Below are positions 42,615-51,939 of a DNA stretch of 64,000 nucleotides, in pieces. Origin of the DNA: Sporomusaceae bacterium. Its GTDB lineage: Bacteria > Bacillota > Negativicutes > UBA1444. How positions within the stretch are numbered: the first letter of the stretch is position 1; every line of letters starts with the position of its first letter. Position numbers and translations under genes: made by a program. The notes under the pieces are model-generated. The model was not told where the DNA came from. It did no database searches and worked only from the letters and a program-made list of their open reading frames with translations. The stretch spans positions 62,001-126,000 of the forward strand of contig JAHDPL010000011.1 of assembly GCA_018434355.1 (NCBI GenBank), in the 5' to 3' direction.

Positions 42615-43556
42615 TTAGGTGAGCAAAAAGACCAGCGCCGGAAAAACAGCCAGTAAAAAAACAGTCGTGGTTACGACAAAGGCGGCCATGGCAACATTCA
42701 CGTTCAGGCTATGGAGTTTTGCAGTGATGACCGCGTTAATTGCCGTCGGTGTGGCAGACAAAATCAGAATTGTATCAATGACGGTTTGATCATGGATGAG
42801 CATTTTTGCCAATAAAAATGCAATAGCTGGATTCACGATAAATTTGATCGGTAGCAGATCCAATATTTTTCGATAATATTGTCGCATCTCGTTTAAATCC
42901 ATAGAAAAGCCGATGGGCATAAGAGCGGTCCAGGCAGCAAGGTGAACCAGCGGGTCGAGCAGCTCGCCCATCCATAGCGGGCGTGGAATGCCGGAATAAT
43001 ATAAAGCGGCGCCGGTAAAAACTCCCACTACCGGTAATTGGTTACGGTTCCAAAACAGGTTTTTTATTTCAATTGCTTTGCTTTTTCCATGCAGGCTTTT
43101 CTGATAGTAGTATTGCGCCAGTGGAAAACAGACGAGAAAAAGCCCCGCATCCTGCAGCAGCACGGCTAGTCGGGTATAAGCGTAGCCGATTTCGCCGAGA
43201 ATAATAAAGGCGCATAGCCCGCCGATCGTACCGAGGTTCGAAAGAGAAGCCGAAACTAGGTAACTGCCTTTTTCCAGATAGTCGTCATATTTTCCGGCGG
43301 ACCAATAATAGGCAGTTGCTCCGGGAACAATCCCGATCAGCAGTCCGAATATCGGCAACCAAAGCAATTCCAGGTTCAATTTCAGCACCCAACCGCTGAG
43401 GGTTGACAAAACCGGGACAAAAACCAGAATGTTCAGGCTCATCATCTTCTTGAAATAAACCTCGCCAAAGCGAGTTTGATAACGCAAAAAGTATCCGAAA
43501 ATCAACGGAAGAATCAAATCAACAAAGATGTAGCCAAGTTTAACTTTAATATCCAT
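42615..43556 (-). CDS. AEC-family (auxin efflux carrier-like) transporter
   Basis: A 313-residue membrane protein with about ten hydrophobic segments. It has the two-half AEC layout, with the NLGTIGG and TPTAINAVITA turns that disrupt helices 4 and 9 in this fold. Bacterial relatives carry malate, malonate or other organic acids. The ATG follows AAAGGGAAG. It is 61 bases downstream of the sigma-54 activator gene in the same direction, so it is probably expressed with it; the substrate may match the hydro-lyase operon across the divergent gap (inference). Confidence 0.8.
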   Translation of the reverse strand: MDIKVKLGYIFVDLILPLIFGYFLRYQTRFGEVYFKKMMSLNILVFVPVLSTLSGWVLKLNLELLWLPIFGLLIGIVPGATAYYWSAGKYDDYLEKGSYLVSASLSNLGTIGGLCAFIILGEIGYAYTRLAVLLQDAGLFLVCFPLAQYYYQKSLHGKSKAIEIKNLFWNRNQLPVVGVFTGAALYYSGIPRPLWMGELLDPLVHLAAWTALMPIGFSMDLNEMRQYYRKILDLLPIKFIVNPAIAFLLAKMLIHDQTVIDTILILSATPTAINAVITAKLHSLNVNVAMAAFVVTTTVFLLAVFPALVFLLT

Positions 43557-43617
43557 TGCTGCTTCCCTTTCTATTGCTGTGCGAGATTTCGTTGGAAGAA
43601 ATGCAATTTCGCAGTGC

Positions 43618-45573
43618 TTATTTCAGCAGTCTGTCCAGCGTATAGCGGGTGATGCCAAGTTGTTTTGCCGCCCGGCTTTTGTTGCCGCCGCATTTTGCCA
43701 ATGTCGAGATGGCAAGCTGCTTTTTCATGCCCTTCATGTTCTGCAGCGAGTCTGTCTGCGGAACATCAACTGCTGATGAACCGGGCGGGAAGGTACCGTC
43801 TGTTTCGGTGATGTCTGTCGCCAAAGCGATTTTTCCATCGACTGTACCCTCATTCAAAAAGTCGCCGATTGTTGTCGCAAAGTCTGCCGCATTGTCGCAA
43901 ATTAATGCGAGGCGTTCCATGGTGTTTCTCAATTCACGGATGTTTCCCGGCCAGGAATACTGCTGCAACAATTCAATTGCGGCAGGGGTCAGGGGAATGT
44001 TGGGGCGGCGGGCTTTTTCCAAAGCTGCTTGTAAAAAGAATTCGGCCAGGGGAAGAATGTCCTTTTTGCGCTGGCGTAACGGCGGAAGGTTAAGGCTGAG
44101 GACATTCAGCCGATAATAAAGATCCAACCGGAAATCCCCTTGTAAAGCCCTCGCTTTCAGAGGGACATTGGTTGCGGCAATAACCCGGATATCGACAGGA
44201 ATCCAGTTTCCGGCGCCGAGCCGCATCACCTGCCGTTCTTCCAGGACGCGCAGCAGCCTTGCCTGCAAACTGAGTTCCATATCACCAATTTCATCAAGGA
44301 ACAGAGTTCCACCATGGGCAAGCTCGATCAGACCGGGCTTGCCTTCTTTGCGTGCGCCGGTAAAGGCGCCTTCGACATAACCGAACAGTTCGCTCTCCAG
44401 CAGCTGGGTGGGCAGTGCGGAGCAATTCAGCGCGACAAACGCCTTGTCGCGTCGCGCGCTGGCCTGATGGATGCTTTGGGCGAACAGTTCTTTGCCGCAA
44501 CCGCTTTCCGCCTGGATCAGCACGGTGCCGTCGGATGCCGCATAGCGCTTCGCCCGTGCGATCGCCAGTTGTGTCTCGGGATCGGTTGCGATGATATCGT
44601 CGAAAGCGTATTTGGCGAACAGACCTTTGCTGTACAACTGGCTTCTGAGCTTTTGCTCGGTTTTTTGAATGCGACCGGCTTCCTGAAAAGTGGCGACAAC
44701 GCCCTGGACCACGCCGTTTACTTCAATCGGAACCCGGTTGGTGACGACGATGCCGGAAGGGGTGTTTTGCAGTTGTTCCAATTCGGCGCGACCCTGCTCC
44801 AGCACTTCGTTCATCCGCGTATTGGCGATGACTTGCTTGATGTTTTTGCCAATCGATTGCTCGGCCCGGGTCTGGAATATTTTTTCTGCGCCGCGGTTCA
44901 TCACGGTGATATTGCCGCTGCGGTCGACCGCCAGCACGCCATCATGGATAAAAGTCAAAATGGCACGGAGCTGCTCCGTCGCTTTTTTTTCTTCGGCCTG
45001 CACGGCAAAAATCCGTCGCGCCTCTTCGATCGCTTCCGAGACGGCCTCGGCGCCGGAGCGGATCAGCCGGACCTCCGATACTTTAAGCTTTAGCTTGCTT
45101 ACGACCAAGGTGTCGCCGACCAGCACGTCGATCGGTTCGCGTTCCAAGCGAGCCGACAAATCATTTTGCGTATCCTGCCAGTTTGGATTCTCGTCACTGC
45201 GAAGCGTCATGATCTCGCTAAGCGAGATGGACAGACATTGGCTGATCGAGCGGCAGCCCTCCACCACGTTGCGATAGCCGACTACGCCGATGGTTCGATT
45301 TTGGCCGGATAAATCGACCAGAGTACGCAAAATGTCGTAGCCGCTCACGCGCACCTCGACGACCGGGATTTCCAGGTGCTTGCGGATCAGATTGGCGGTT
45401 CCGCCGCGACTGATAATGACCTGCGTACCGTTGGCCAGCAGTTCTTGTGCACGGCTGAGTCCCTCGTCCAGCAAGCCGTCAACCACTTCGATGTCGGGAT
45501 ATTTTTCCGTGCAGATTTCGCGGGCGAGAACGGCAAGTTCCGGATAGGGCGAGATGAATGCGATCTCGGCCAA
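43618..45573 (-). CDS. PrpR-type sigma-54-dependent activator
   Basis: A 651-residue enhancer-binding protein. Domains in order: PrpR_N sensor (about 1-190), PAS (about 215-310), AAA+ core (about 335-560) and a Fis-type HTH at the C-terminus (GNKSRAAKQLGITRYTLDRLL). Walker A is ESGCGKE (356-362), the sigma-54 contact loop GAFTGA is at 402-407 and Walker B is GGTLFLDEIGD. TTG 45573 is chosen because GGGAGGAGATTCTT precedes it; upstream in-frame codons lack a site. It probably activates the divergent sigma-54 promoter at 45709 through the palindrome at 45631. Confidence 0.92.
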   Translation of the reverse strand: MAEIAFISPYPELAVLAREICTEKYPDIEVVDGLLDEGLSRAQELLANGTQVIISRGGTANLIRKHLEIPVVEVRVSGYDILRTLVDLSGQNRTIGVVGYRNVVEGCRSISQCLSISLSEIMTLRSDENPNWQDTQNDLSARLEREPIDVLVGDTLVVSKLKLKVSEVRLIRSGAEAVSEAIEEARRIFAVQAEEKKATEQLRAILTFIHDGVLAVDRSGNITVMNRGAEKIFQTRAEQSIGKNIKQVIANTRMNEVLEQGRAELEQLQNTPSGIVVTNRVPIEVNGVVQGVVATFQEAGRIQKTEQKLRSQLYSKGLFAKYAFDDIIATDPETQLAIARAKRYAASDGTVLIQAESGCGKELFAQSIHQASARRDKAFVALNCSALPTQLLESELFGYVEGAFTGARKEGKPGLIELAHGGTLFLDEIGDMELSLQARLLRVLEERQVMRLGAGNWIPVDIRVIAATNVPLKARALQGDFRLDLYYRLNVLSLNLPPLRQRKKDILPLAEFFLQAALEKARRPNIPLTPAAIELLQQYSWPGNIRELRNTMERLALICDNAADFATTIGDFLNEGTVDGKIALATDITETDGTFPPGSSAVDVPQTDSLQNMKGMKKQLAISTLAKCGGNKSRAAKQLGITRYTLDRLLK

Positions 45574-45630
45574 AAGAATCTCCTCCCTGTAATGGATTGC
45601 CTGGCAATGTTGTTTTAAAAATGAACAATT

Positions 45631-45649
45631 ATGTGATATTTTATCACAT
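45631..45649. promoter_or_regulatory. perfect palindrome, probable upstream activator site
   Basis: ATGTGATA-TTT-TATCACAT is a perfect 8-base inverted repeat. It ends 60 bases before the -24/-12 promoter, a normal distance for an enhancer-binding protein. It also resembles a CRP site but with a 7-base instead of 6-base spacer. Confidence 0.7.
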
Positions 45650-45708
45650 ATTGATAAAAAAAGAGACGTATCGTTGATTGATTCCTGCAAAAATAGGTCG
45701 ATTTTGCT

Positions 45709-45725
45709 TTGGCATGCTTATTGCA
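45709..45725 (+). promoter_or_regulatory. sigma-54 (-24/-12) promoter
   Basis: TTGGCATGCTTATTGCA matches the consensus TGGCAYR-N4-TTGCW at every defined position, with GG (45711-45712) and GC (45723-45724) separated by 10 bases. It drives the hydro-lyase operon whose first gene starts 60 bases on. Confidence 0.85.
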
Positions 45726-45784
45726 TTGTTGTCTGGTTGCATGCATGAATCGGGCCCAAGATAAAACGAAAAGGAGTTTTCATC

Positions 45785-46948
45785 ATGAAGTTTAAAGGTT
45801 TCAGACGGCCGGATGGAACGGTAGGGATCCGCAACCATGTGCTGGTGATTCCGTCAGTGGTTTGCGCCAATCGGGTGGCGCGCGGAATTTCCCAGCAAAT
45901 TGCCGGGACCACCTGGGTTGAGCACCAGCATGGATGCACCCAGCTCGGTGCAGACGCAGAATTGACTACTCATGTGTTGGTAAGCCACGGAACGCATCCC
46001 AATGTTTACGGCGTCGTTGTGGTCGGACTCGGTTGCGAAACGATTCGGGCCCAGGACATCGCCGCCGCGATTAAAAAGCAGTGTCCGTATAAACCGGTAC
46101 ATTTGGTAATCATTCAGGATGAAGGCGGTTCGGTGAAGGCGACGGCTGCCGGGACGAGCGCCGCCAGAAAAATGGTTGGCGAAGCTTCGCAGCTGATGCG
46201 CGAAGACATCGAGGCCGCCGAGCTGATTCTGGGCACCGAGTGCGGCGGTTCCGACGCCTATTCCGGCATTTCCGGCAATCCGGCGCTGGGGATCGCCAGC
46301 GACCTGCTGATTGCAGACGGCGGTACGGTCATCCTGGCCGAAACGACGGAGATCATCGGCGCGGAACACATTGTGGCGGCAAGAGCGATCAATGAAACCG
46401 TCGCCCAAAAATGCTTCGACGTGATCAAGCGCTGTGAAAAACAGGCGACGGACATGGGCGTAGATATGCGCGGCGGCCAGCCGACTCCGGGCAACATCGA
46501 AGGCGGTCTTTCCTCAATTGAAGAAAAATCGCTGGGCTGCATTTACAAGGCCGGATCGAAACCGCTGCAGGATGTGATCGAATACGCTGCGCCAATCACG
46601 CAAAAAGGGCTGGTCTGGATGGATACGCCGGGTCAGGATGTCGAACAGATTACCGGAATGGTTGCCGGCGGCTGTCACCTGGTCGTTTTCACCACCGGGC
46701 GCGGAACCTGTTGCGGATCGCCAATCGCACCGACGATCAAAGTTTCCACCACGACGCAACTGTTTGAACGAATGAACGACAATATCGACCTGGACGCCGG
46801 CCCGATCGTTTCCGGCACGGCAACGGTCCAGCAGGTGGGCGAAATGATCATGAACGAGATGCTCGAAGTCGCCTCAGGAAAGCAGTCCAAGTCGGAAATC
46901 CTCGGGTTCAACGATTTTGCAATCAAACGCATCGGCCCCAGCATGTAG
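45785..46948 (+). CDS. UxaA-family hydro-lyase, large subunit
   Basis: A 387-residue protein matching the large domain of altronate/galactarate dehydratases and (2R)-sulfolactate sulfo-lyase beta subunit. Recognisable stretches are GFRRPDGTVGIRNHVLVIPSV, GCTQLGAD, GLGCETI, LGTECGGSDAYSGISGNPA, and the iron-binding-type GRGTCCGSPIAPTIKVST. It is split from its small SAF subunit, which is the next gene. The ATG follows AAAGGAG. Substrate is a sugar acid or 2-hydroxy acid; a KDG-type permease in the operon favours a hexonate route. Confidence 0.87.
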   Translation: MKFKGFRRPDGTVGIRNHVLVIPSVVCANRVARGISQQIAGTTWVEHQHGCTQLGADAELTTHVLVSHGTHPNVYGVVVVGLGCETIRAQDIAAAIKKQCPYKPVHLVIIQDEGGSVKATAAGTSAARKMVGEASQLMREDIEAAELILGTECGGSDAYSGISGNPALGIASDLLIADGGTVILAETTEIIGAEHIVAARAINETVAQKCFDVIKRCEKQATDMGVDMRGGQPTPGNIEGGLSSIEEKSLGCIYKAGSKPLQDVIEYAAPITQKGLVWMDTPGQDVEQITGMVAGGCHLVVFTTGRGTCCGSPIAPTIKVSTTTQLFERMNDNIDLDAGPIVSGTATVQQVGEMIMNEMLEVASGKQSKSEILGFNDFAIKRIGPSM

Positions 46949-46964
46949 AGGAGGAAAAATCGCA

Positions 46965-47255
46965 ATGCAACAGGCGCATGGAATAGTCATGAAATCGGTC
47001 GATAATGTCTGTACGGTGGTAGGCACCGTCGATGCCGCCACCCCGGTTCAGTTTGATCTGGCGGGGCAAAACGAAACCATCACGGTAACGGAACCCATAT
47101 CGTTTGGTCATAAGTTCGCCCTGCGGACGATAAAAAAAGGCGAGCCGGTGGTCAAGTACGGCGAAGTGATCGGTCTGGCGACCAAAGACATTGAACCAGG
47201 GCAACACGTTCACGTTCACAACCTGGAAAGCTGCCGGGGACGCGGCGACAAGTAG
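46965..47255 (+). CDS. UxaA-family hydro-lyase, small SAF-domain subunit
   Basis: A 96-residue SAF-domain protein, the partner of the preceding subunit. The features are VGTVDAATPVQFDL, IKKGEPVVKYGEVIGLATKDIEPG and HVHNLESCRG, the last being the conserved tail of the N-terminal UxaA domain. The ATG follows GAGGAGG, 16 bases after the large subunit stop. Note that this gene order (large then small) is the reverse of the fused enzyme. Confidence 0.87.
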   Translation: MQQAHGIVMKSVDNVCTVVGTVDAATPVQFDLAGQNETITVTEPISFGHKFALRTIKKGEPVVKYGEVIGLATKDIEPGQHVHVHNLESCRGRGDK

Positions 47256-47302
47256 CGTACGGAATTTGTACAGTGATTAAAAAATGAGTGGAGGAAACAA
47301 AG

Positions 47303-48292
47303 ATGCAACTACCAATCAAAAGAACCCTCGAAAGAATCCCCGGCGGGATGATGGTGGTTCCGTTGCTGCTTGGGGCGCTGATCAACACATTTGCGCCGGA
47401 GTTCTTTAAAATCGGCGGGTTTACTACGGCTTTGTTCAAAAACGGTGCTCTGCCGCTGATCGGTATGTTCCTGTTCTGTATGGGCGCCCAGATGAATTTC
47501 AACGTAGCCCCGCGCGCACTAAAAAAGGGCGCGATTCTGACTGTTGTCAAGTATGCGATCGGTGTAGGCGTGGGTCTGTCTGTGGCAAAGTTGCTGCCGA
47601 GCGGTGTGTTGCTGGGTTTGACGCCTCTTGCCATCATAGCGGCGATGACCAATTCCAACGGGGGCCTGTTTGTTTCGTTGACAGCCGAATACGGCGACGA
47701 ATCGGATGTTGGTGCGGTCTCGGTCTTGTCGCTGAATGACGGTCCTTTTTTTACCATGATGGCGCTTGGGCTATCCGGATTGGCATCGATTCCGTTCATG
47801 GCGTTTGTTGCAGTGCTGGTACCGATCGTGATCGGCATGATCATCGGCAATCTGGATGAAGAGATGCGAAAATTCCTGGGACTCGGCGAACGGGTTCTGA
47901 TTCCGTTCTTTGCTTTCTCCCTTGGCGCCGGAATGGATTTCTTCACGATTTTTAAAGCAGGAGCGCCGGGGATCGTCCTGGGCCTGATGACGGCAGTTTT
48001 GACCGGTTTTGGCGGGTATTTCGCGCTGAAAATATTCGGCGAAAAAAATGGATTGGCCGGAGTGGCCGAAGGATCGACCGCTGGAAATGCAGTAGCGACG
48101 CCGGCAGCGATTGCTGCGATCGATGCCGCTTACAAGCCGATCATGTCCGAGGCGACTGCGCAGGTGGCTGCGGCCTGCATCATTACTGCACTGGTGTGCC
48201 CTCTGCTGGTTGTAATGATGAACAAGTACCAGGAAGGCAAAGGGATATATGCCAGCAAACGACAGAAACAAGCCGATGCAGCGGTTTCATAG
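47303..48292 (+). CDS. kdgT: 2-keto-3-deoxygluconate permease family transporter
   Basis: A 329-residue membrane protein with about ten hydrophobic segments that aligns over its length with E. coli KdgT: IPGGMMVVPLLLGAL, MTNSNGGLFVSLT, SLNDGPFFTMMALG, GNLDEEMRKFL, ERVLIPFFAFSLG and GSTAGNAVATPAAIAA. It should carry 2-keto-3-deoxygluconate or a similar acid, by proton symport in the known case. ATG 47303 follows GTGGAGGAAAC. nifJ starts 10 bases after its stop. Confidence 0.88.
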   Translation: MQLPIKRTLERIPGGMMVVPLLLGALINTFAPEFFKIGGFTTALFKNGALPLIGMFLFCMGAQMNFNVAPRALKKGAILTVVKYAIGVGVGLSVAKLLPSGVLLGLTPLAIIAAMTNSNGGLFVSLTAEYGDESDVGAVSVLSLNDGPFFTMMALGLSGLASIPFMAFVAVLVPIVIGMIIGNLDEEMRKFLGLGERVLIPFFAFSLGAGMDFFTIFKAGAPGIVLGLMTAVLTGFGGYFALKIFGEKNGLAGVAEGSTAGNAVATPAAIAAIDAAYKPIMSEATAQVAAACIITALVCPLLVVMMNKYQEGKGIYASKRQKQADAAVS

Positions 48293-48302
48293 AGGTGCCG
48301 GA

Positions 48303-51300
48303 ATGACAAACGCAAGAAGAAAAATGAAGACCATGGATGGGAATACGGCGGCAGCCCATGTTTCATACGCTTTCACCGATGTCGCCGCCATATTCCCCAT
48401 CACGCCTTCGTCCAACATGGCGGAAAGTACCGACGAATGGGCAGCCGAAGGCCGCAAGAACATTTTCGGCCAGACGGTGCACGTGGTGGAAATGCAGTCG
48501 GAAGGCGGCGCGGCCGGCGCCGTGCACGGCTCGCTGCAGGCCGGGGCCCTGACGACGACCTACACCGCTTCGCAGGGGCTGCTGTTGATGATCCCCAACA
48601 TGTACAAGATCGCCGGCGAGCTGCTGCCAGGCGTGTTTCATGTAAGCGCCCGGGTGGTCGGCGCCAATGCCATCAGTATTTTTGGCGACCATTCCGATGT
48701 CATGGCGACGCGCCAGACCGGGTTCGCCATGCTGGCCGAAAGCAGCGTGCAGCAGGTCATGGACCTGGCGGCGGTGGCCCATCTATCGGCGATCAAGGGG
48801 CGCGTTCCCTTCCTCAACTTCTTCGACGGCTTCCGTACTTCCCACGAGGTGCAGAAGATCGAAGTGCTGGAGTATGAAGAACTGGCTGGGCTGCTGGACT
48901 GGGAGGCCGTCAACGCGTTCCGCCGTGGCGCGCTCAACCCTGACCACCCGGTGCTACGCGGCACGGTGCAGAATCCAGACATCCATTTTCAACAACGCGA
49001 AGTCGCCAACCGATACTGGCAGGCGCTTCCTGACATCGTGGAGGGCTATATGGCGGAAATCAGCCGCCTGACCGGCAGGGAATACCATTTGTTCAACTAT
49101 TACGGCGCGCCGGATGCCGACCGCCTGATCATCGCGATGGGGTCGATGTGCCAGACCATCGAGGAAGTCGTCGACTACCTCAATGCGCGCGGCGAAAAGG
49201 TCGGTCTGCTGAACGTCCACCTGTACCGGCCGTTTTCGGTCACTCATTTTATCAAGCAAATCCCTGCCAGTGTCAAAGCGATCGCCGTGCTCGACCGGAC
49301 CAAAGAGCTGGGAGCCCAGGCCGAGCCGCTGTATATGGATGTGAAAACCGCCTTTTATGGAAGGTCGTGGCAGCCCCTGATCGTCGGCGGACGCTGCGGC
49401 GTCGGCGGTAAAGACATCATTCCCGGCCATATCCGGGAGGTGTTTGAAAACCTGAAATTGGCCCAGCCCAAAGACCATTTCACCGTGGGCATCATTGACG
49501 ACGTCACCCATACCTCGCTTTCGCTCGGACAGGATATCGACACCACGGCGCCAGGGACCAAGGCCTGTAAATTCTGGGGCCTCGGCGCCGACGGGACGGT
49601 GGGCGCCAATAAAGCGGCGATCAAAATCATCGGCGATAACACGGACATGTACGCGCAGGCCTATTTTGCCTACGACTCGAAGAAATCGGGCGGCATCACT
49701 GTCTCGCACCTGCGCTTCGGCGATAAGCCGATCAAAGCGCCGTATCTGATTCACAAAGCCGATTTTATTTCCTGCTCCCAGGAGTCCTATGTCGACAAAT
49801 ACAATTTGCTGGAAGGCCTGAAGCCGGGCGGAACCTTCCTGCTCAATACCACCTGGTCCGCCGACGAGCTGGACAGCAAACTACCGGGCGGGATGAAACG
49901 GTTCATCGCCGAGAACGACATCCGGTTCTACACCATCAACGCGGTGAAACTGGCGCAGGACCTGGGGCTGGGCGGCCGGTTCAACATCCTGATGCAGTCT
50001 GCGTTCTTCAAACTGGCTGACATCATTCCGCAGCAGCAAGCCGTGCAATACCTGAAGGATGCCGTCGTCAGTTCCTATGGCAACAAAGGAAGCAAGATCA
50101 TCGAGATGAACAATGCGGCCATCAGCCAGGGCATGGAGGCGCTGGTCCGGATTCAGCCGCCGGAAGCCTGGAAAGCGGCTGTCGACACGGCGACCGACCA
50201 GGCGAAATTCGCCTGCGCCTGCAGCAGTGAGGCGCAAAAACCGGCGCCGGAATTTGTCGAGAAAATCCTGGTGCCGATGAACCGTCAGGAAGGCGACAAG
50301 TTGCCGGTCAGCGCGTTCGTCGGTCAGGAAGACGGCACCTTTCCGCTTGGCACCTCCGCCTATGAAAAACGCGGTATAGCGATTGACGTGCCAGAGTGGC
50401 AGTCCGACAAATGCATCCAGTGCAACCAGTGTTCCTTCGTCTGTCCGCATGCCAGCATCAGGCCGATCTTGGTCAATGACCAGGAAATGGCGTCAGCCCC
50501 CAGTGGATTTATTGCAAAACCGGCTACGGGCGCAAAAGAACTGCAGTTTCGGCTGGCCGTTTCGGTGAACGATTGTACCGGCTGCGGCAACTGTGTGGAA
50601 GTTTGTCCCGCCAAGGAAAAAGCTTTGGTCATGAAGCCGTTTGCATCACAACTGGAACAGGATGCGCTCTGGCAATATGCCCTCGATCTGTCCCCGAAGC
50701 AAAACCCGCTGAGTCCGCTTACCGTGAAAGGCAGTCAGTTCGAGCAACCGCTGCTCGAATTCTCGGGAGCCTGCGCCGGTTGTCTGGAGACCGGCTACGC
50801 CAAACTGGTGACGCAGCTCTATGGCGACCGGCTGATGATCGCCAACGCCACCGGCTGCTCCTCGGTCTGGACCGGCAGTGCGCCGGCCGTGCCCTACACT
50901 ACGAACCGTCGGGGACATGGCCCGGCCTGGGGCAATTCGCTGTTTGAAGACAACGCCGAATACGGCCTCGGCATGATGCTGGGCGTGAAGCAGCTGCGAA
51001 AACAATTGGCGCAAAAGATCGAACAGGCCGCCGCGCTCGGATTGAACGAGGAATTGACAGCCGCCTGCCAGGACTGGCTGCAGGGCCAGGATGAAAGTGC
51101 CGGAACCCGCGAGCGGGCCGACCGCCTGATCGCGGCACTGGAACAGAGCGCAGACGATCACGCCTTGCTGAAGGACATCTACGAAAACCGCGATTTCCTG
51201 GTCAAACGCTCGCACTGGATCTTCGGCGGCGACGGCTGGGCCTACGACATCGGGTTCGGCGGCCTGGACCATGTGCTGGCATCCGGCGAAGATGTCAACG

Positions 51301-51857
51301 TACTGGTGTTCGACACCGAAGTGTACTCCAATACCGGCGGCCAGTCCTCCAAGGCGACGCCGACCGCGGCCATCGCCAAATTCGCCGCCAGCGGCAAGCG
51401 GACCAAGAAGAAAGATCTCGGCATGATCGCGATGAGCTATGGCTATGTCTATGTGGCCCAGATCGCCATGGGCGCGGACAAGGCCCAGACGCTGAAGGCG
51501 ATTGCCGAAGCCGAGGCCTATCCGGGACCATCGCTGATCATCGCCTATTCACCATGCATCAACCACGGGATCAAGGCGGGCATGGGCTGCAGCCAGGCCG
51601 AAGCGAAGAAAGCGGTCGACTGCGGCTACTGGGCGCTATACCGCTACCAGCCTGAACTGAAAGAAAGCGGAAAGAACCCGTTTGTTCTGGATTCGAAACA
51701 GCCGAAGGCGAGCTTCCGCGAGTTCCTGACGGGGGAAGTGCGTTATTCCTCGCTGCTGAAACAATATCCCGAGCAGGCGCAAGCCTTGTTCGCCAAGACC
51801 GAGCAGGACGCGATGGAGCGGCTGCAGGGCTATCAGCGGCTGGCAGGGCTGGCGTAG
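48303..51857 (+). CDS. nifJ: pyruvate:ferredoxin (flavodoxin) oxidoreductase
   Basis: A 1184-residue single-chain enzyme that oxidises pyruvate to acetyl-CoA and CO2, passing electrons to ferredoxin. The N-terminal domain reads KMKTMDGNTAAAHVSYAF with FPITPSS. Two ferredoxin-type clusters are at C704/707/710/714 and C758/761/764/768. C824 and C827, with a later cysteine, hold the third cluster. The TPP motif is GDGWAYDIGFGG with NTGGQSSKATP. ATG 48303 follows GAGGTGCC. The 10-base gap behind kdgT suggests it shares the sigma-54-driven transcript, which is unusual for this central enzyme. Confidence 0.96.
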   Translation: MTNARRKMKTMDGNTAAAHVSYAFTDVAAIFPITPSSNMAESTDEWAAEGRKNIFGQTVHVVEMQSEGGAAGAVHGSLQAGALTTTYTASQGLLLMIPNMYKIAGELLPGVFHVSARVVGANAISIFGDHSDVMATRQTGFAMLAESSVQQVMDLAAVAHLSAIKGRVPFLNFFDGFRTSHEVQKIEVLEYEELAGLLDWEAVNAFRRGALNPDHPVLRGTVQNPDIHFQQREVANRYWQALPDIVEGYMAEISRLTGREYHLFNYYGAPDADRLIIAMGSMCQTIEEVVDYLNARGEKVGLLNVHLYRPFSVTHFIKQIPASVKAIAVLDRTKELGAQAEPLYMDVKTAFYGRSWQPLIVGGRCGVGGKDIIPGHIREVFENLKLAQPKDHFTVGIIDDVTHTSLSLGQDIDTTAPGTKACKFWGLGADGTVGANKAAIKIIGDNTDMYAQAYFAYDSKKSGGITVSHLRFGDKPIKAPYLIHKADFISCSQESYVDKYNLLEGLKPGGTFLLNTTWSADELDSKLPGGMKRFIAENDIRFYTINAVKLAQDLGLGGRFNILMQSAFFKLADIIPQQQAVQYLKDAVVSSYGNKGSKIIEMNNAAISQGMEALVRIQPPEAWKAAVDTATDQAKFACACSSEAQKPAPEFVEKILVPMNRQEGDKLPVSAFVGQEDGTFPLGTSAYEKRGIAIDVPEWQSDKCIQCNQCSFVCPHASIRPILVNDQEMASAPSGFIAKPATGAKELQFRLAVSVNDCTGCGNCVEVCPAKEKALVMKPFASQLEQDALWQYALDLSPKQNPLSPLTVKGSQFEQPLLEFSGACAGCLETGYAKLVTQLYGDRLMIANATGCSSVWTGSAPAVPYTTNRRGHGPAWGNSLFEDNAEYGLGMMLGVKQLRKQLAQKIEQAAALGLNEELTAACQDWLQGQDESAGTRERADRLIAALEQSADDHALLKDIYENRDFLVKRSHWIFGGDGWAYDIGFGGLDHVLASGEDVNVLVFDTEVYSNTGGQSSKATPTAAIAKFAASGKRTKKKDLGMIAMSYGYVYVAQIAMGADKAQTLKAIAEAEAYPGPSLIIAYSPCINHGIKAGMGCSQAEAKKAVDCGYWALYRYQPELKESGKNPFVLDSKQPKASFREFLTGEVRYSSLLKQYPEQAQALFAKTEQDAMERLQGYQRLAGLA

Positions 51858-51874
51858 AGTCCCAAAGAGCATGC

Positions 51875-51926
51875 AAGAACAAGGCTGCACAGCGCAAGTT
51901 TTGCGCCATGCAGCCTTGTTCTTTTC
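51875..51926. terminator. intrinsic terminator between convergent genes
   Basis: AAGAACAAGGCTGCA pairs with TGCAGCCTTGTTCTT, with an inner GCGCAA/TTGCGC stem and a short T-run. It ends nifJ and the leftward GGDEF gene. Confidence 0.88.
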
Positions 51927-51939
51927 AACCAGATTGCGC

